Shown here: one piece after another, positions 34,721-43,185 of the stretch
How positions within the stretch are numbered: the stretch's first letter is position 1
Layout of the letters: the number at the start of each line of letters is the position of its first letter
Assembly: GCA_903845115.1 (NCBI GenBank)
Contig: CAIMWE010000137.1
Span: 1 to 46,430, forward strand
Origin: an uncultured Acidobacteriota bacterium
Lineage (GTDB): Bacteria; Acidobacteriota; Thermoanaerobaculia; UBA5066
Direction: 5' to 3'
Length of the DNA stretch: 46,430 nt
Translations under genes and position numbers: made by a program
Notes under the pieces: model-generated
Told to the model about the DNA's origin: nothing
The model's input: the letters and a program-made list of their open reading frames with translations, nothing else
Database searches by the model: none

Positions 34721-34820
34721 CCTCGTCTGCCTCGTGAGCGGCCAAGAGCGTCCAGAGGCCCGCTGAAAGCTCGTAGACCTCGAGCGTCCTCGCGGCCGGA
34801 TCGACGAGCCAGAGATGCCC
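34659..34820 (-). pseudogene. Uma2-family (DUF820) restriction-endonuclease-like remnant
   Basis: 53 codons and stop: GHLWLVDPAARTLEVYELS, then LWTLLAAHEADEVV and APFGEIEIVLADLWVG. The GHLWLVDPxxRTLEVY block is typical of the PD-(D/E)XK-like Uma2 family. An in-frame TAG at 34821-34823 precedes it and the upstream two thirds of the gene are missing. Confidence 0.75.
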
Positions 34821-34848
34821 CTATTCGAGGCAACGCCTCCCGATCGAA

Positions 34849-34872
34849 ATCGATCCGGCCCCTCGGATCGAT
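34849..34872 (-). terminator. Hairpin downstream of the dehydrogenase gene
   Basis: Perfect 9-bp arms (ATCGATCCG at 34849-34857, CGGATCGAT at 34864-34872) with a 6-base loop; on the minus strand TTTCG follows the stem. It lies 15 bases past the dehydrogenase stop and 4 bases outside the right 137-bp repeat. It is a plausible weak intrinsic terminator, or a boundary structure of the island. Confidence 0.45.
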
Positions 34873-34875
34873 GTC

Positions 34876-35012
34876 AGGTGCCGGCGGCTACCTCTTCCAC
34901 TTCCTGAGGATCTCCACCACGATGTCGCCGATCCGGAGGAGGTTCTCCTTGCTGGAGCCCCCGATGTGGGGCGTCATCACGACGTTCGGGGCCGAGAGGA
35001 GCGGGCTCTTCG
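34876..35012 (-). repeat. Right copy of 137-bp island-flanking direct repeat
   Basis: 3' end of the intact dehydrogenase gene plus 12 bases of its 3' flank; ungapped match to 26847-26983 with 12 differences. Confidence 0.9.
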
Positions 35013-35763
35013 GGTCGGGCGGGTCCGAGAAGAAGACGTCGGTCCCGTAGGCCCGGACTTTCCCTGACTTCAGCGCCTCCGCGAGGTCCTCCTCGACGAT
35101 CACCTTGCCGCGGGCGGTGTTGATCAGGATCACTCCGTCCTTCATCTTCTCGATGGCGTGCTTGTTGATCATCCCCTTCGTCTCGGGGGTGATCGGCAGG
35201 TGGATCGAGATGTAGTCGGAGCGGGCGAAGAGCTCGTCGTCCTCGTCGACCATCTCGGCCAGGGCGTGGTTCGCCAGGTAGTGGTCGTGGGCGATCACCG
35301 TCATCCCGAAGGCCTGGGCCCGCCGCGCCACCTCGGTCCCGATCAGGCCGGCGCCCAGGAGGCCGAGCGTCTTCCCGTAGAGCTCGGTCCGCTTCAGCTC
35401 CTTCTTCAGCCACTTCCCTTCCTTCATGCCGACGTGGCCTTCCACGAGCCGGTTGGGGATGGCCAGCATCAGGGCCATCGCCAGCTCCGCCACCGCCACC
35501 GACGAGGCGCGGGGGGTGTTCTTGACGTCGATCCCCTTCTCGCGGCACGCCTCGATATCGACGTTGTCGAGCCCGACGCCTCCCCGGATGACGAGCTTGA
35601 GGTTGGGGGCGCCGGCGAGGTATTCGCGGGTGACCTTGGACTTCGACCGGATCAGCAGGACGTCGGCCTCGGCCAGGCGGGCCGGGTCGGAGAACGTCTC
35701 TCCGAGCGTGGCCAGACGGCCGGGCAACGAGTCGTCGAAAGCATCGGCGATCATGATTTTCAT
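34888..35763 (-). CDS. D-isomer-specific 2-hydroxyacid dehydrogenase, short PGDH type
   Basis: 291 residues. NAD-binding motif GLLGAGLIGTEVARRA (GxGxxG at 137-142), substrate residues in VIRGGVGLDNVDI, the ARG loop NTARGKVIVEEDL and the catalytic histidine in VVMTPHIGGSS. The length fits the short 3-phosphoglycerate dehydrogenases without an ACT domain; other 2-hydroxyacid substrates are possible. AAAGGAG precedes the ATG; a TAAAAT box at 35795-35800 may be the -10. It is divergent from proBA. Its 3' end is duplicated 8 kb away at 26.9 kb. Confidence 0.9.
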   Translation of the reverse strand: MKIMIADAFDDSLPGRLATLGETFSDPARLAEADVLLIRSKSKVTREYLAGAPNLKLVIRGGVGLDNVDIEACREKGIDVKNTPRASSVAVAELAMALMLAIPNRLVEGHVGMKEGKWLKKELKRTELYGKTLGLLGAGLIGTEVARRAQAFGMTVIAHDHYLANHALAEMVDEDDELFARSDYISIHLPITPETKGMINKHAIEKMKDGVILINTARGKVIVEEDLAEALKSGKVRAYGTDVFFSDPPDPKSPLLSAPNVVMTPHIGGSSKENLLRIGDIVVEILRKWKR

Positions 35764-35902
35764 CTGTCTCACTCCTTTGGGAACCCTCGGCCCGATTTTA
35801 CGTCCGACGGGCGAGTGGGGGCGGATCCATCGGGCCTCCCGCGCCACGGACGCTAAGATCTCCCCCGGGTCGAAGCCTCGTGCCCGGCCCCGGGGGAGAT
35901 CG

Positions 35903-36736
35903 ATGCCGACAGACAAGCGAATCCAGGCGGCCCGGAGGGTCGTCGTCAAGGTGGGGACGAACGTGATCATGCGCGACGACGGGGCGCTCGCGCTGGGGCG
36001 GCTCTACGGGCTGATCGAGTCGGTCGCGAGCGCGTGCCGGCAGGGGCGGGAGGTCCTCCTCGTCTCGTCGGGCGCGGTGGGGCTGGGCGTCCAGCGGCTC
36101 GGCCTGACCGAGCGGCCGAAGCTCCTCTCGTCCAAGCAGGCGTGCGCGGCCATCGGGCAGGGGCGGCTCATGTCCGTCTACGAGCAGGGCTTCGAGAAGC
36201 TGGGCCTCCTGACCGCGCAGGTCCTCCTGACCGGCGACGACTTCCGGAGCGCCGAGAGATATCGGAACCTCCGGGCCACTCTCGACCGGCTCCTGGAACT
36301 CGGGACGGTGCCGATCCTGAACGAGAACGACGCCGTTTCGACCCGGGAGCTCGAGACGAGGGACCACGGGAAGGCCGTCTTCGGCGACAACGACGAGCTG
36401 TCGGCGCTGGTCGCCACGAAGCTGGCGGCGGACCTCCTGGTGATCCTCTCCGACGTAGACGGCCTCTTCACGGCGAACCCGGCGCGGTCCAGCCACGCCA
36501 GGAGGATCCCGAAGGTCACCGAGGTGACGCCGGAGGTGGAGGCTCTCGCCGACGGCGGCGGGGCGCGGGGCCGGGGGGGGATGGCGACGAAGCTCCGGGC
36601 GGCCCGGATGGCGGCCAGGGGGGGCGTCGCGACCGTCATCGCGAACGGCCGGACCCCGGGGATCCTGGACGCGGTCCTCGAGGGGGCGGATGTCGGGACG
36701 GTCTTCCTCCCGGCGCGCCGTGGGGCGGGGCAGTGA
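35903..36736 (+). CDS. proB: Glutamate 5-kinase
   Basis: 277 residues, amino-acid kinase fold: VVVKVGTNVI, VSSGAVGLGVQRLG, PILNENDAVST, DNDELSALVATKLAADLL, SDVDGLFTANP and GMATKLRAARMA. The PUA domain found in E. coli ProB is absent, as in many bacteria. First enzyme of proline synthesis from glutamate. GGGGGAGA precedes the ATG. The stop overlaps the proA start by 4 bases (GTGA). Confidence 0.95.
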   Translation: MPTDKRIQAARRVVVKVGTNVIMRDDGALALGRLYGLIESVASACRQGREVLLVSSGAVGLGVQRLGLTERPKLLSSKQACAAIGQGRLMSVYEQGFEKLGLLTAQVLLTGDDFRSAERYRNLRATLDRLLELGTVPILNENDAVSTRELETRDHGKAVFGDNDELSALVATKLAADLLVILSDVDGLFTANPARSSHARRIPKVTEVTPEVEALADGGGARGRGGMATKLRAARMAARGGVATVIANGRTPGILDAVLEGADVGTVFLPARRGAGQ

Positions 36737-38070
36737 CCGAGCCGGCGGGTGCGCCGCAGACGGAGGTCGCGCGTCTCGCCGCCGGCGCGAAGGCGGCGGC
36801 CCGGGAGCTGGCGTCGGCGCCGACCCCGCTGAAGGACAGGGCGCTCGAACGGATCTCCTGCCGGCTGGCGGCGAGGGAACGGGAGATCCTCGAAGCAAAT
36901 GCGCTCGACGTCGCTGACGCCGTCCGGGCGGTCGCGAGCGGGACACTCGCGAGGCCGCTCCTGGACCGGCTGAGGCTGGACGCGGCAAAGCTCGCGGGGA
37001 TGATCGCGGGCGTCCGGGCCGTGAAGGCGCTCGACGACCCGTCGGGCAAGACCGTCGCGCGGACGCTGCTCGACGACGGACTGGAGCTTCGAAAGGTGAC
37101 GTGCCCGCTGGGCCTCCTGGCGGTCATCTTCGAGTCCCGTCCCGACGCGGTCACCCAGATCAGCGCCCTGGCGATCAAGTCGGGGAACGCGGTGATCCTG
37201 AAAGGGGGGCGCGAGGCGGTCCGGACCACGGCGGCCCTCGTCGCGGCGATCCGGGAGGGGCTCCGCGACGTGCCGGAGGTCCCGGAGGGGGTCGTCGAGT
37301 CGGTGGCGGGCCGGGCCGAGGTCGACGCGCTCCTCGTGCTCGAGGGGGTCGTCGATCTCGTCATCCCCCGCGGCTCGAACGAGCTGGTCCGGTCCGTCCA
37401 GGCGCGGACCCGGATTCCGGTCCTCGGGCACGCGGAAGGGGTCTGTCACGTCTACGTCGACGCCTCGGCCGACCCCGGCATGGCCACGCGAATCGCCCTC
37501 GACTCGAAGCTCCAGTACGTCGCCGCCTGCAACGCCGCGGAGACTCTCCTGGTCCACCGGGAGGCGGCCGTCCGCTTCCTGGCTCCGCTCCTCGGGACGC
37601 TCCAGGAGGCGGGCATCGAGCTGCGCGGCTGCCCGGAGACCCGGCGCCTCGCGCCGCGGGTGACGGCCGAGGCGACGGAGGCCGACTGGCGGACCGAGTA
37701 CTCGGCTCCGGTCCTGGCCGTCCGGGTCGTCGGCAGCCTGGACGAGGCGATCGCCCACGTGAACCGGTTCGGCTCGGGGCACACCGACACGATCGTGACC
37801 GAGGACGCGGCCGCGGCCGAGCGCTTCCTAGAGAAGGTGGACGCCGCAGGCGTCTACCACAACGCCTCCACCCGCTTCGCCGACGGCTATCGGTACGGTT
37901 TCGGGGCGGAGGTGGGGATCTCCACGTCGAAGATCCACGCCCGGGGCCCGGTCGGCCTCGAGGGGCTCGTCACGGCGAAGTACAAGCTGTACGGGTCTGG
38001 ACAGGTCGTGGCCGACTATTCCGGACCGGGCGCTCGGCCGTTTCTCCACCGGAAGCTCGAAACGGGCTGA
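36733..38070 (+). CDS. proA: Glutamate-5-semialdehyde dehydrogenase (gamma-glutamyl phosphate reductase)
   Basis: 445 residues from a GTG overlapping the proB stop. Aldehyde-dehydrogenase-like fold with the catalytic C266 in YVAACNAAETLLVH; other ProA blocks are KVTCPLGLLAVIFESRPDAV, IKSGNAVILKGG, VDLVIPRGSNELV and GAEVGISTSKIHARGPVGL. Second step of proline synthesis; coupling with proB fits channelling of the unstable acyl phosphate. Confidence 0.96.
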   Translation: MTEPAGAPQTEVARLAAGAKAAARELASAPTPLKDRALERISCRLAAREREILEANALDVADAVRAVASGTLARPLLDRLRLDAAKLAGMIAGVRAVKALDDPSGKTVARTLLDDGLELRKVTCPLGLLAVIFESRPDAVTQISALAIKSGNAVILKGGREAVRTTAALVAAIREGLRDVPEVPEGVVESVAGRAEVDALLVLEGVVDLVIPRGSNELVRSVQARTRIPVLGHAEGVCHVYVDASADPGMATRIALDSKLQYVAACNAAETLLVHREAAVRFLAPLLGTLQEAGIELRGCPETRRLAPRVTAEATEADWRTEYSAPVLAVRVVGSLDEAIAHVNRFGSGHTDTIVTEDAAAAERFLEKVDAAGVYHNASTRFADGYRYGFGAEVGISTSKIHARGPVGLEGLVTAKYKLYGSGQVVADYSGPGARPFLHRKLETG

Positions 38071-38181
38071 TTCGTCTAGAATCCCGGTCAACCCAGGAAT
38101 TGGAATCATCTAGGGTCCGATCGTCCTGCCGGCTGTCGCGCAGGCGGTCGCGCTCGACGAGCACTTGAAGGAGTGAGAACC

Positions 38182-38643
38182 ATGAAGAAAAGCAAGGGAA
38201 CCATTCTGGCGGCGGCGATCTCCGCGATCGCGCTCGGAGTAGCGGGCGCCGTTTCGGCCGCCGCCGGTCCGGACCCGGTCAAGGCCCGCAACGACGCGAT
38301 GGAGGACGTCGGCCGCGCGTTCAAGAAGATCGCGGCCATCGCGAAGAAGCAGGCCAAGTTCGACGCGGCAGTCGTGAAGACGAACTCCGAGATCGTGGCG
38401 GCGAAGCTGACCGCCTGCTTGACCCTCTTCCCCCCCGGCAGCGAGACGGGGTCCGTCAAGTCGCTCGCCAAGCCCGAGTGCTTCAGCGACGCCGCCGGTC
38501 TCGCCGCCGGCTTGAAGGCTTCGGCCGCCGCGGCGGAAGGCCTTTCGAAAGTGACCGACGAGGCGGCTTTCCTCCCGGCGTTCAAGGCGGCGGGCGACTC
38601 CTGCAAGGGCTGCCACGACAAGTACCGGGTGCCGAAGAAATAG
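38182..38643 (+). CDS. Secreted cytochrome c'-like (class II) monoheme protein
   Basis: 153 residues. Signal peptide (MKKSKGTILAAAISAIALG... to VSAAAG), four-helix-type sequence, and a single heme-attachment site near the C-terminus, CKGCH (C141, C144, H145), the class II cytochrome c arrangement. Two further cysteines (TACLTLF, PECFSD) could form a disulfide. ATG at 38182 was preferred over GTG at 38173 because AAGGAG lies 8 bases upstream and the signal peptide begins there. It is followed after 5 bases by a diheme cytochrome, so the pair probably forms a periplasmic electron-transfer unit. Confidence 0.88.
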   Translation: MKKSKGTILAAAISAIALGVAGAVSAAAGPDPVKARNDAMEDVGRAFKKIAAIAKKQAKFDAAVVKTNSEIVAAKLTACLTLFPPGSETGSVKSLAKPECFSDAAGLAAGLKASAAAAEGLSKVTDEAAFLPAFKAAGDSCKGCHDKYRVPKK

Positions 38644-38648
38644 GACCG

Positions 38649-39554
38649 ATGTCGATCGGGAAGGCGGCCGCGGCGACCGGGGGGCTTCTGCTGGCCGCCG
38701 GCGTCGTGGCCGCCTGGATCCTCTCGGCGCCTTCGCCCGGCGTGACGGCGGTGCCGGAGGGGAAAGCCGATCTCGCGAACGGCGAGACGCTCTACCACGC
38801 CGGGAGCTGCCTCGCCTGCCACCGGCCCGCGGACGGGGCGGCGATGACCGAACCGGCGCTCCCGTCGGGAGGAGCGCCGTTCAAGACCCCGGTCGGCACC
38901 TTCTTCCCGCAGAACCTGACCCCGGACCCGGAGACGGGGATCGGCCGCTGGAGCGCGGCCGACTTCGTCAACGCGATGACGAGAGGGCTCTCCCCGGCGG
39001 GAACGCATTACTTCCCGGCCTTTCCGTACACCTCCTACCGTTTCGTCAGGACCGAGGACCTTCTCGACCTGCGGGGCTACCTGAGGAGCCTCCCGCCGGT
39101 CCGGTCCGCGGCCCGGAAGGCAGACGTTCCGCTCCTCGGGATCGCGAGGCGGGGCGTCGGGCTCTGGAAGAGGTTGGCCCTCAGGGAGGGCGGCTTCCGG
39201 CCCGACCCGGCCCGCGGGCCGGCCTGGAACCGGGGGGCCTATCTCGTGAACGGTCCCGGCCACTGCGCGGAGTGCCACACGCCGCGGAATCTCCTGATGG
39301 TGATGCAACCGGCCCGCGGGTTCGCGGGAGCGAAGCACCCGGCGGGCGAGGGGCAGGTCCCGAGCCTGAGGGGCCTCGTCGCCCGCGGAAAGTACAAGGA
39401 CGTGGCGGACCTGGCGCTGGCCCTCCAGAACGGCGAGACGTTCGGGTACGAGCACCTCTCCAGCGGCGGGATGGCGGCGATCCAGACGAACCTGGGCCTC
39501 CTCCCCGAGAGCGACGCCGGGGCGATCGCCGAATACCTGGCGAGCCTGCAATAG
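38649..39554 (+). CDS. Periplasmic diheme cytochrome c
   Basis: 301 residues with an N-terminal membrane anchor or signal (GGLLLAAGVVAAWILSA). Two CxxCH sites, CLACH (54-58) and CAECH (206-210), each opening a class I-like domain; NLTPDPETGIGRWSAADFV and HYFPAFPYTSYRFV are blocks seen in the diheme or triheme cytochrome subunits of periplasmic dehydrogenases (alcohol, gluconate, nicotinate types). No dehydrogenase gene is next to it. Likely accepts electrons from a periplasmic partner and passes them toward an oxidase. Confidence 0.9.
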   Translation: MSIGKAAAATGGLLLAAGVVAAWILSAPSPGVTAVPEGKADLANGETLYHAGSCLACHRPADGAAMTEPALPSGGAPFKTPVGTFFPQNLTPDPETGIGRWSAADFVNAMTRGLSPAGTHYFPAFPYTSYRFVRTEDLLDLRGYLRSLPPVRSAARKADVPLLGIARRGVGLWKRLALREGGFRPDPARGPAWNRGAYLVNGPGHCAECHTPRNLLMVMQPARGFAGAKHPAGEGQVPSLRGLVARGKYKDVADLALALQNGETFGYEHLSSGGMAAIQTNLGLLPESDAGAIAEYLASLQ

Positions 39555-39605
39555 TCCCGGGCGGCCGGCGGGGGCCGGAAGCTCTCGTCGCGACGGGGCC
39601 GAGGG

Positions 39606-41045
39606 TCAGCTCGGGGTCACTCCCAGCCGGATCAGCTCCGCCGCCGCTGTCTGGGCCGCGTGGCGGTAGAGGTCGGAGAGGGTCGGGTAGTTGTAGAGCG
39701 AGTCGGCGATCTCGAAGGCGTTCGCCTCCATCTTGAGGTAGGCCTGCCCGATGTGGACCAGCTCGCTGGCGCCGTCGCCGACGATGTGGACGCCCAGGAG
39801 GCGCCCGGTCTTCGCGTCGAAGAGGAGCTTCAGGAGGCCGTCGGTGTCCCCGATGATCTGACCCCGTGGGTTCATCCCGTAGTGGCCGCGCCCGGCGACG
39901 AACTCGATTCCCTTCTCCTGGAGCTTCTCCTCCGTCTCGCCCACGTAGCTGACCTCGGGGATCGCGTAGATGGCGATGGGGAGGACGTCGGGGCGGAAGT
40001 GGCCGACCGGCAGGCCGAAGGCGTGCCGCATGGCCCGGCGGCCCTGCTCCATGGCGCTCGACGCGAGCGCCGGGTAGCCGACGACGTCGCCGATCGCGTA
40101 GATGTGCGGGTGGCTCGTCTGGAGGTTCTCGTTCACCGACAGGAGGCCGTACTTGTCCGGCACGAGGCCGATGGCGTCCAGGTTCAGCGCCTTCGTGTTG
40201 CCGTCGCGTCCGACGCTGTAGAGGAGGACGTCGGCCTGGAGGTCCTGCCCCTTCCTCGTCAGGCACCGGATGCGGGGAGGGGTGGCGGGGATCCGCTCGA
40301 TCCTCTCGTAGCGGTCATCGTGCGAGATGGCGACGTGGAGGCCCGACAGCTCGCGCTCCAGGATCGAGACGATCTCCCGGTCGATGTAGGGGAGGAGGCG
40401 ATCTCGTGTGTCGACGAGGGTGACGTAGACGCCCAGGGCCGCGAAGATCGACGCGTACTCGATCCCGATGACCCCGGCGCCCAGGACGATCATGGTCTTC
40501 GGCATCCGGGGCAGCTTCAGGATCGTGTCGCTGTCGAAGACCGTGTCGCCGTCGAACTCGACGTCGGGAGGGTGGTTCGGCGTGGAGCCGGTGGCGATGA
40601 CGATGACGCCGGCCCGGAGGTTCCCCTTGCGCCGGCCGTCCTTTCCCTCGAACGCCACGGTGTGGTCGTCCACGAACTTGGCGGTGCCGCGGTAGACCTC
40701 GACCCGGTACCGGCCGAGCGACGCGTTGATCAGCTCCAGCTCGCGCTGGACGACGAGCCGCTCCCGATACATGAAGTCCGAGACCGTCACCTCCTCGGTC
40801 AGCTCGGCCTGGAACCCGTGGAGGCGGTGTCGCATCAGCCCGTGGACGAAGAGGGCGCTCTCCCGCAGCGTCTTCGACGGGATCGTCCCCCAGTTCACGC
40901 TGGTGCCGCCGACGACGTGGGCCTTCTCGATCAGGGCCACGCGCTTGCCCGACTTGGCAGCCTGGATCGCGGCCCGCTCGCCGCCCGGGCCGCCGCCGAT
41001 CACGATGACGTCGAAGGAGGTGGGGGTCGGGCCGAGTTCGCTCAT
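39606..41045 (-). CDS. sthA: Soluble Si-specific pyridine nucleotide transhydrogenase
   Basis: 479 residues of the flavoprotein disulfide-reductase family: FAD motif VIVIGGGPGGERAAIQA, NAD motif VLGAGVIGIEYASIF, and IYAIGDVVG. The usual redox disulfide CxxxxC is replaced by GGTSVNWGTIPSK, as in SthA-type transhydrogenases, which move hydride between NADPH and NAD+ in the cytoplasm. Convergent with the diheme cytochrome gene. Confidence 0.9.
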   Translation of the reverse strand: MSELGPTPTSFDVIVIGGGPGGERAAIQAAKSGKRVALIEKAHVVGGTSVNWGTIPSKTLRESALFVHGLMRHRLHGFQAELTEEVTVSDFMYRERLVVQRELELINASLGRYRVEVYRGTAKFVDDHTVAFEGKDGRRKGNLRAGVIVIATGSTPNHPPDVEFDGDTVFDSDTILKLPRMPKTMIVLGAGVIGIEYASIFAALGVYVTLVDTRDRLLPYIDREIVSILERELSGLHVAISHDDRYERIERIPATPPRIRCLTRKGQDLQADVLLYSVGRDGNTKALNLDAIGLVPDKYGLLSVNENLQTSHPHIYAIGDVVGYPALASSAMEQGRRAMRHAFGLPVGHFRPDVLPIAIYAIPEVSYVGETEEKLQEKGIEFVAGRGHYGMNPRGQIIGDTDGLLKLLFDAKTGRLLGVHIVGDGASELVHIGQAYLKMEANAFEIADSLYNYPTLSDLYRHAAQTAAAELIRLGVTPS

Positions 41046-41091
41046 CGGCCGAATCGTAGCAGCCGCCGGGGGAACGGCCGGAGGAGGGCCC

Positions 41092-42396
41092 TCAGGCCTT
41101 CGACGTCTCCAGCCCCCGCGCCTTCGGGCCGTGCTCGCTCTTCCAGAGGAGGAACGAGAAGACGAAGCCGACCGCCGCGAGCCCCGCCAGCATCAGCATC
41201 ACCGGGGTCCAGCCGCCCGGGTTCTGCGCGCTCGCGTGCGAGGCGTCCTTCACCAGGCCCATCCCCCAGCTCATCCCGGCCCATCCCACCTGCTGGCAGA
41301 ACGTCATCAGGGCGTAGGCGGAGCCGAGCCGCGCGTCGGGGACGAGGTAGGTCACCGCCGGCCAGAGGACGGCCGGCACGAGGGCGAAGGCGAGGCCGAG
41401 CATCGCCATCGAGAGCGTCAGGGGGAGCTGCGTGTAGACCATCATCAGGAACGGCGGCACCAGGAGCGCCGAGCCGGCGGCCATCAGGAGCGCCCGCTTG
41501 CCGATCCTGTCCACGAGGAGGCCGAAGAGGGGCATGCCGATCATCGACAGGAGGGGGAGGACCGACTTCAGGTTGCCGGCCGCCTCGGGGGTGATCCCCT
41601 TGGCCTCGATGAAGTAGAGGTTCGCGAAGGTCCGGAAGGGGAAGATCGTCGCGTAGAAGGCGACACAGAGCCCGACGACCCACCAGTAGCCGAGGTCGAA
41701 CCGGACCAGGTCCGACCAGACGAGCTTGTCGGTCGCCCCGGCCCGGGCCACGTTCCAGCGGCGGGAAGCGGTCCGTTCCAGGAACGCGTAGACGCAGGCG
41801 AACCCGAACCAGGTGACGCCGAGGGCGGCGGCCACGAGGAGGGGCGGCTGCCAGCTCCCGAAGAGCTCCTTGGCGAAGTCGGGCGACTTGTCGGCGGCCC
41901 AGGAGCCGAGCCGGGCGATGAGGAGCTGGAGAGCCAGGGCGAAGGAGATCTCCTTCCCCTTGAACCACCGCCCGACGACGGTCGTCACGGCGACGATGAA
42001 GAGCTCCGAGCCGATCCCGAGGAGGAAGCGCCCCACCATCATCCCGGCCCAGGGAGCGCCGGGGAAGACCGCCGGCAGGACGGCGATCAGGATCGTCCCG
42101 GCCGCGCCGATCGACCCGAACAGGACCGCCGACGCCGCCATCCCGATCCGGTCGATGAGGACTCCCCCCGCGATCAGCGTGAGCAGGGCGGCGATGTTGT
42201 AGGACGTGTCGAGGAGGCCCACCTGCTCCCCGGTGAAGCCGAACGCCTTCTCGAGGAGCGGCGTGACCGGGTAGAGCGCGTCGAAAGCGTAGTAGCACCC
42301 GAACATCGCCAGGCTGCACGAGAGGAGGACGACCCACCGGTAGGCCGGCGGAGGCGCGGGACGGGCGTCGGCGGTCGCGACGGCGGCTTCGGACAT
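41092..42396 (-). CDS. MFS transporter, unknown substrate
   Basis: 434 residues from ATG at 42396 (longer in-frame starts add an unlikely charged N-terminus). About 12 hydrophobic helices; motif A-like segments GGVLIDRIG and FGLLVDRIGKRALLMA; a large central loop with RRWNVARAG. The opening RWVVLLSCSLAMFGCYYAFDAL resembles oxalate/formate- or nitrate-like MFS proteins but no substrate motif is clear. It ends 46 bases upstream of sthA in the same direction. Confidence 0.87.
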   Translation of the reverse strand: MSEAAVATADARPAPPPAYRWVVLLSCSLAMFGCYYAFDALYPVTPLLEKAFGFTGEQVGLLDTSYNIAALLTLIAGGVLIDRIGMAASAVLFGSIGAAGTILIAVLPAVFPGAPWAGMMVGRFLLGIGSELFIVAVTTVVGRWFKGKEISFALALQLLIARLGSWAADKSPDFAKELFGSWQPPLLVAAALGVTWFGFACVYAFLERTASRRWNVARAGATDKLVWSDLVRFDLGYWWVVGLCVAFYATIFPFRTFANLYFIEAKGITPEAAGNLKSVLPLLSMIGMPLFGLLVDRIGKRALLMAAGSALLVPPFLMMVYTQLPLTLSMAMLGLAFALVPAVLWPAVTYLVPDARLGSAYALMTFCQQVGWAGMSWGMGLVKDASHASAQNPGGWTPVMLMLAGLAAVGFVFSFLLWKSEHGPKARGLETSKA

Positions 42397-42437
42397 GAGC
42401 GGCGACGATACACCAGCCCCGCGGGCGGGCCCGGAGG

Positions 42438-43097
42438 TCAGATCGTGCCGAACGGAGCCGGGAGGCAGGCCTTGCTCTCCCAGGTCCACACGCCCTTGCG
42501 GCACCCGAGCGGCTTTCGCCACGTCAGGCGGAGGGCGTGGAGGAACGGCGGGGCGCTCTCGGCCTGCTCGTCGTACAGCGGGTCGTTCGCGATCGGCGTG
42601 CCGAGCGCCAGCAGGTGGACCCGGAGCTGGTGCATCCGTCCCCCGCTCGGCCGCATTTCCACGAGCGCGAAGCCCTTCCTCGCGTCCAGGACGCGGTAGG
42701 CGGTCGAGGCCGGCCGGCCGGCCGGGTGGACGGAGGTCCGGCCCGGCTGCGGGACGGGGGGGATGGCGCGGACCTTCTTGCCGGCGATCAGGTTGCCGGC
42801 GCGCGCCGGCCCGTACGCGGTCTTCAGCGCCCTCGCCATCAGCTCGGGCTTCGAGGACCGGTGCTCGAGGAGGGGAAAGGCGACGACCCCCTCCGCCGCC
42901 TCCGGGACCCCGCGCGTCACCGCCAGGTAGACCTTCTCGACATCGCGCGCCCAGACGGCGTGGGCAGCGACGAGCGCCTCGCGCCCGCGGGCGAGGAGGA
43001 GGACGCCGGAGGTGGACCGGTCGAGCCGGTGAACCAGGTGGAGGTCGGGACCGAGGGCGGCGCGGATCTCCCCGAGCAACCCGCCGACCCCGTGCAC
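42438..43097 (-). CDS. RluA-family 23S rRNA/tRNA pseudouridine synthase
   Basis: 219 residues from GTG at 43097. Catalytic motif HLVHRLDRSTSGVLLLA with the nucleophilic Asp, then EKVYLAVTRG and GRMHQLRVHLLALGTPIANDPLY, all typical of RluA. The frame stays open upstream to about 43200 and encodes LDKPAGQPVHG, a conserved RluA block (KPAGxxVH), so the real protein probably starts upstream, overlapping the 3' end of the aminotransferase gene, with a start codon not obvious here. It modifies uridine in structured RNA; the target is not deducible. Confidence 0.85.
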   Translation of the reverse strand: MHGVGGLLGEIRAALGPDLHLVHRLDRSTSGVLLLARGREALVAAHAVWARDVEKVYLAVTRGVPEAAEGVVAFPLLEHRSSKPELMARALKTAYGPARAGNLIAGKKVRAIPPVPQPGRTSVHPAGRPASTAYRVLDARKGFALVEMRPSGGRMHQLRVHLLALGTPIANDPLYDEQAESAPPFLHALRLTWRKPLGCRKGVWTWESKACLPAPFGTI

Positions 43098-43185
43098 CGG
43101 TTGCCCGGCCGGCTTGTCGAGCGCGGCATAGTCACCGGAGCCCTCCGGCGACGCGAGGAAACGGAAGGAAGGCGCGGCCGGCCCT

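Noticed and set aside
26847-35012. A tRNA-anchored integrative element
   Set aside because: No tRNA gene or integrase was seen; the repeats come from a protein gene.
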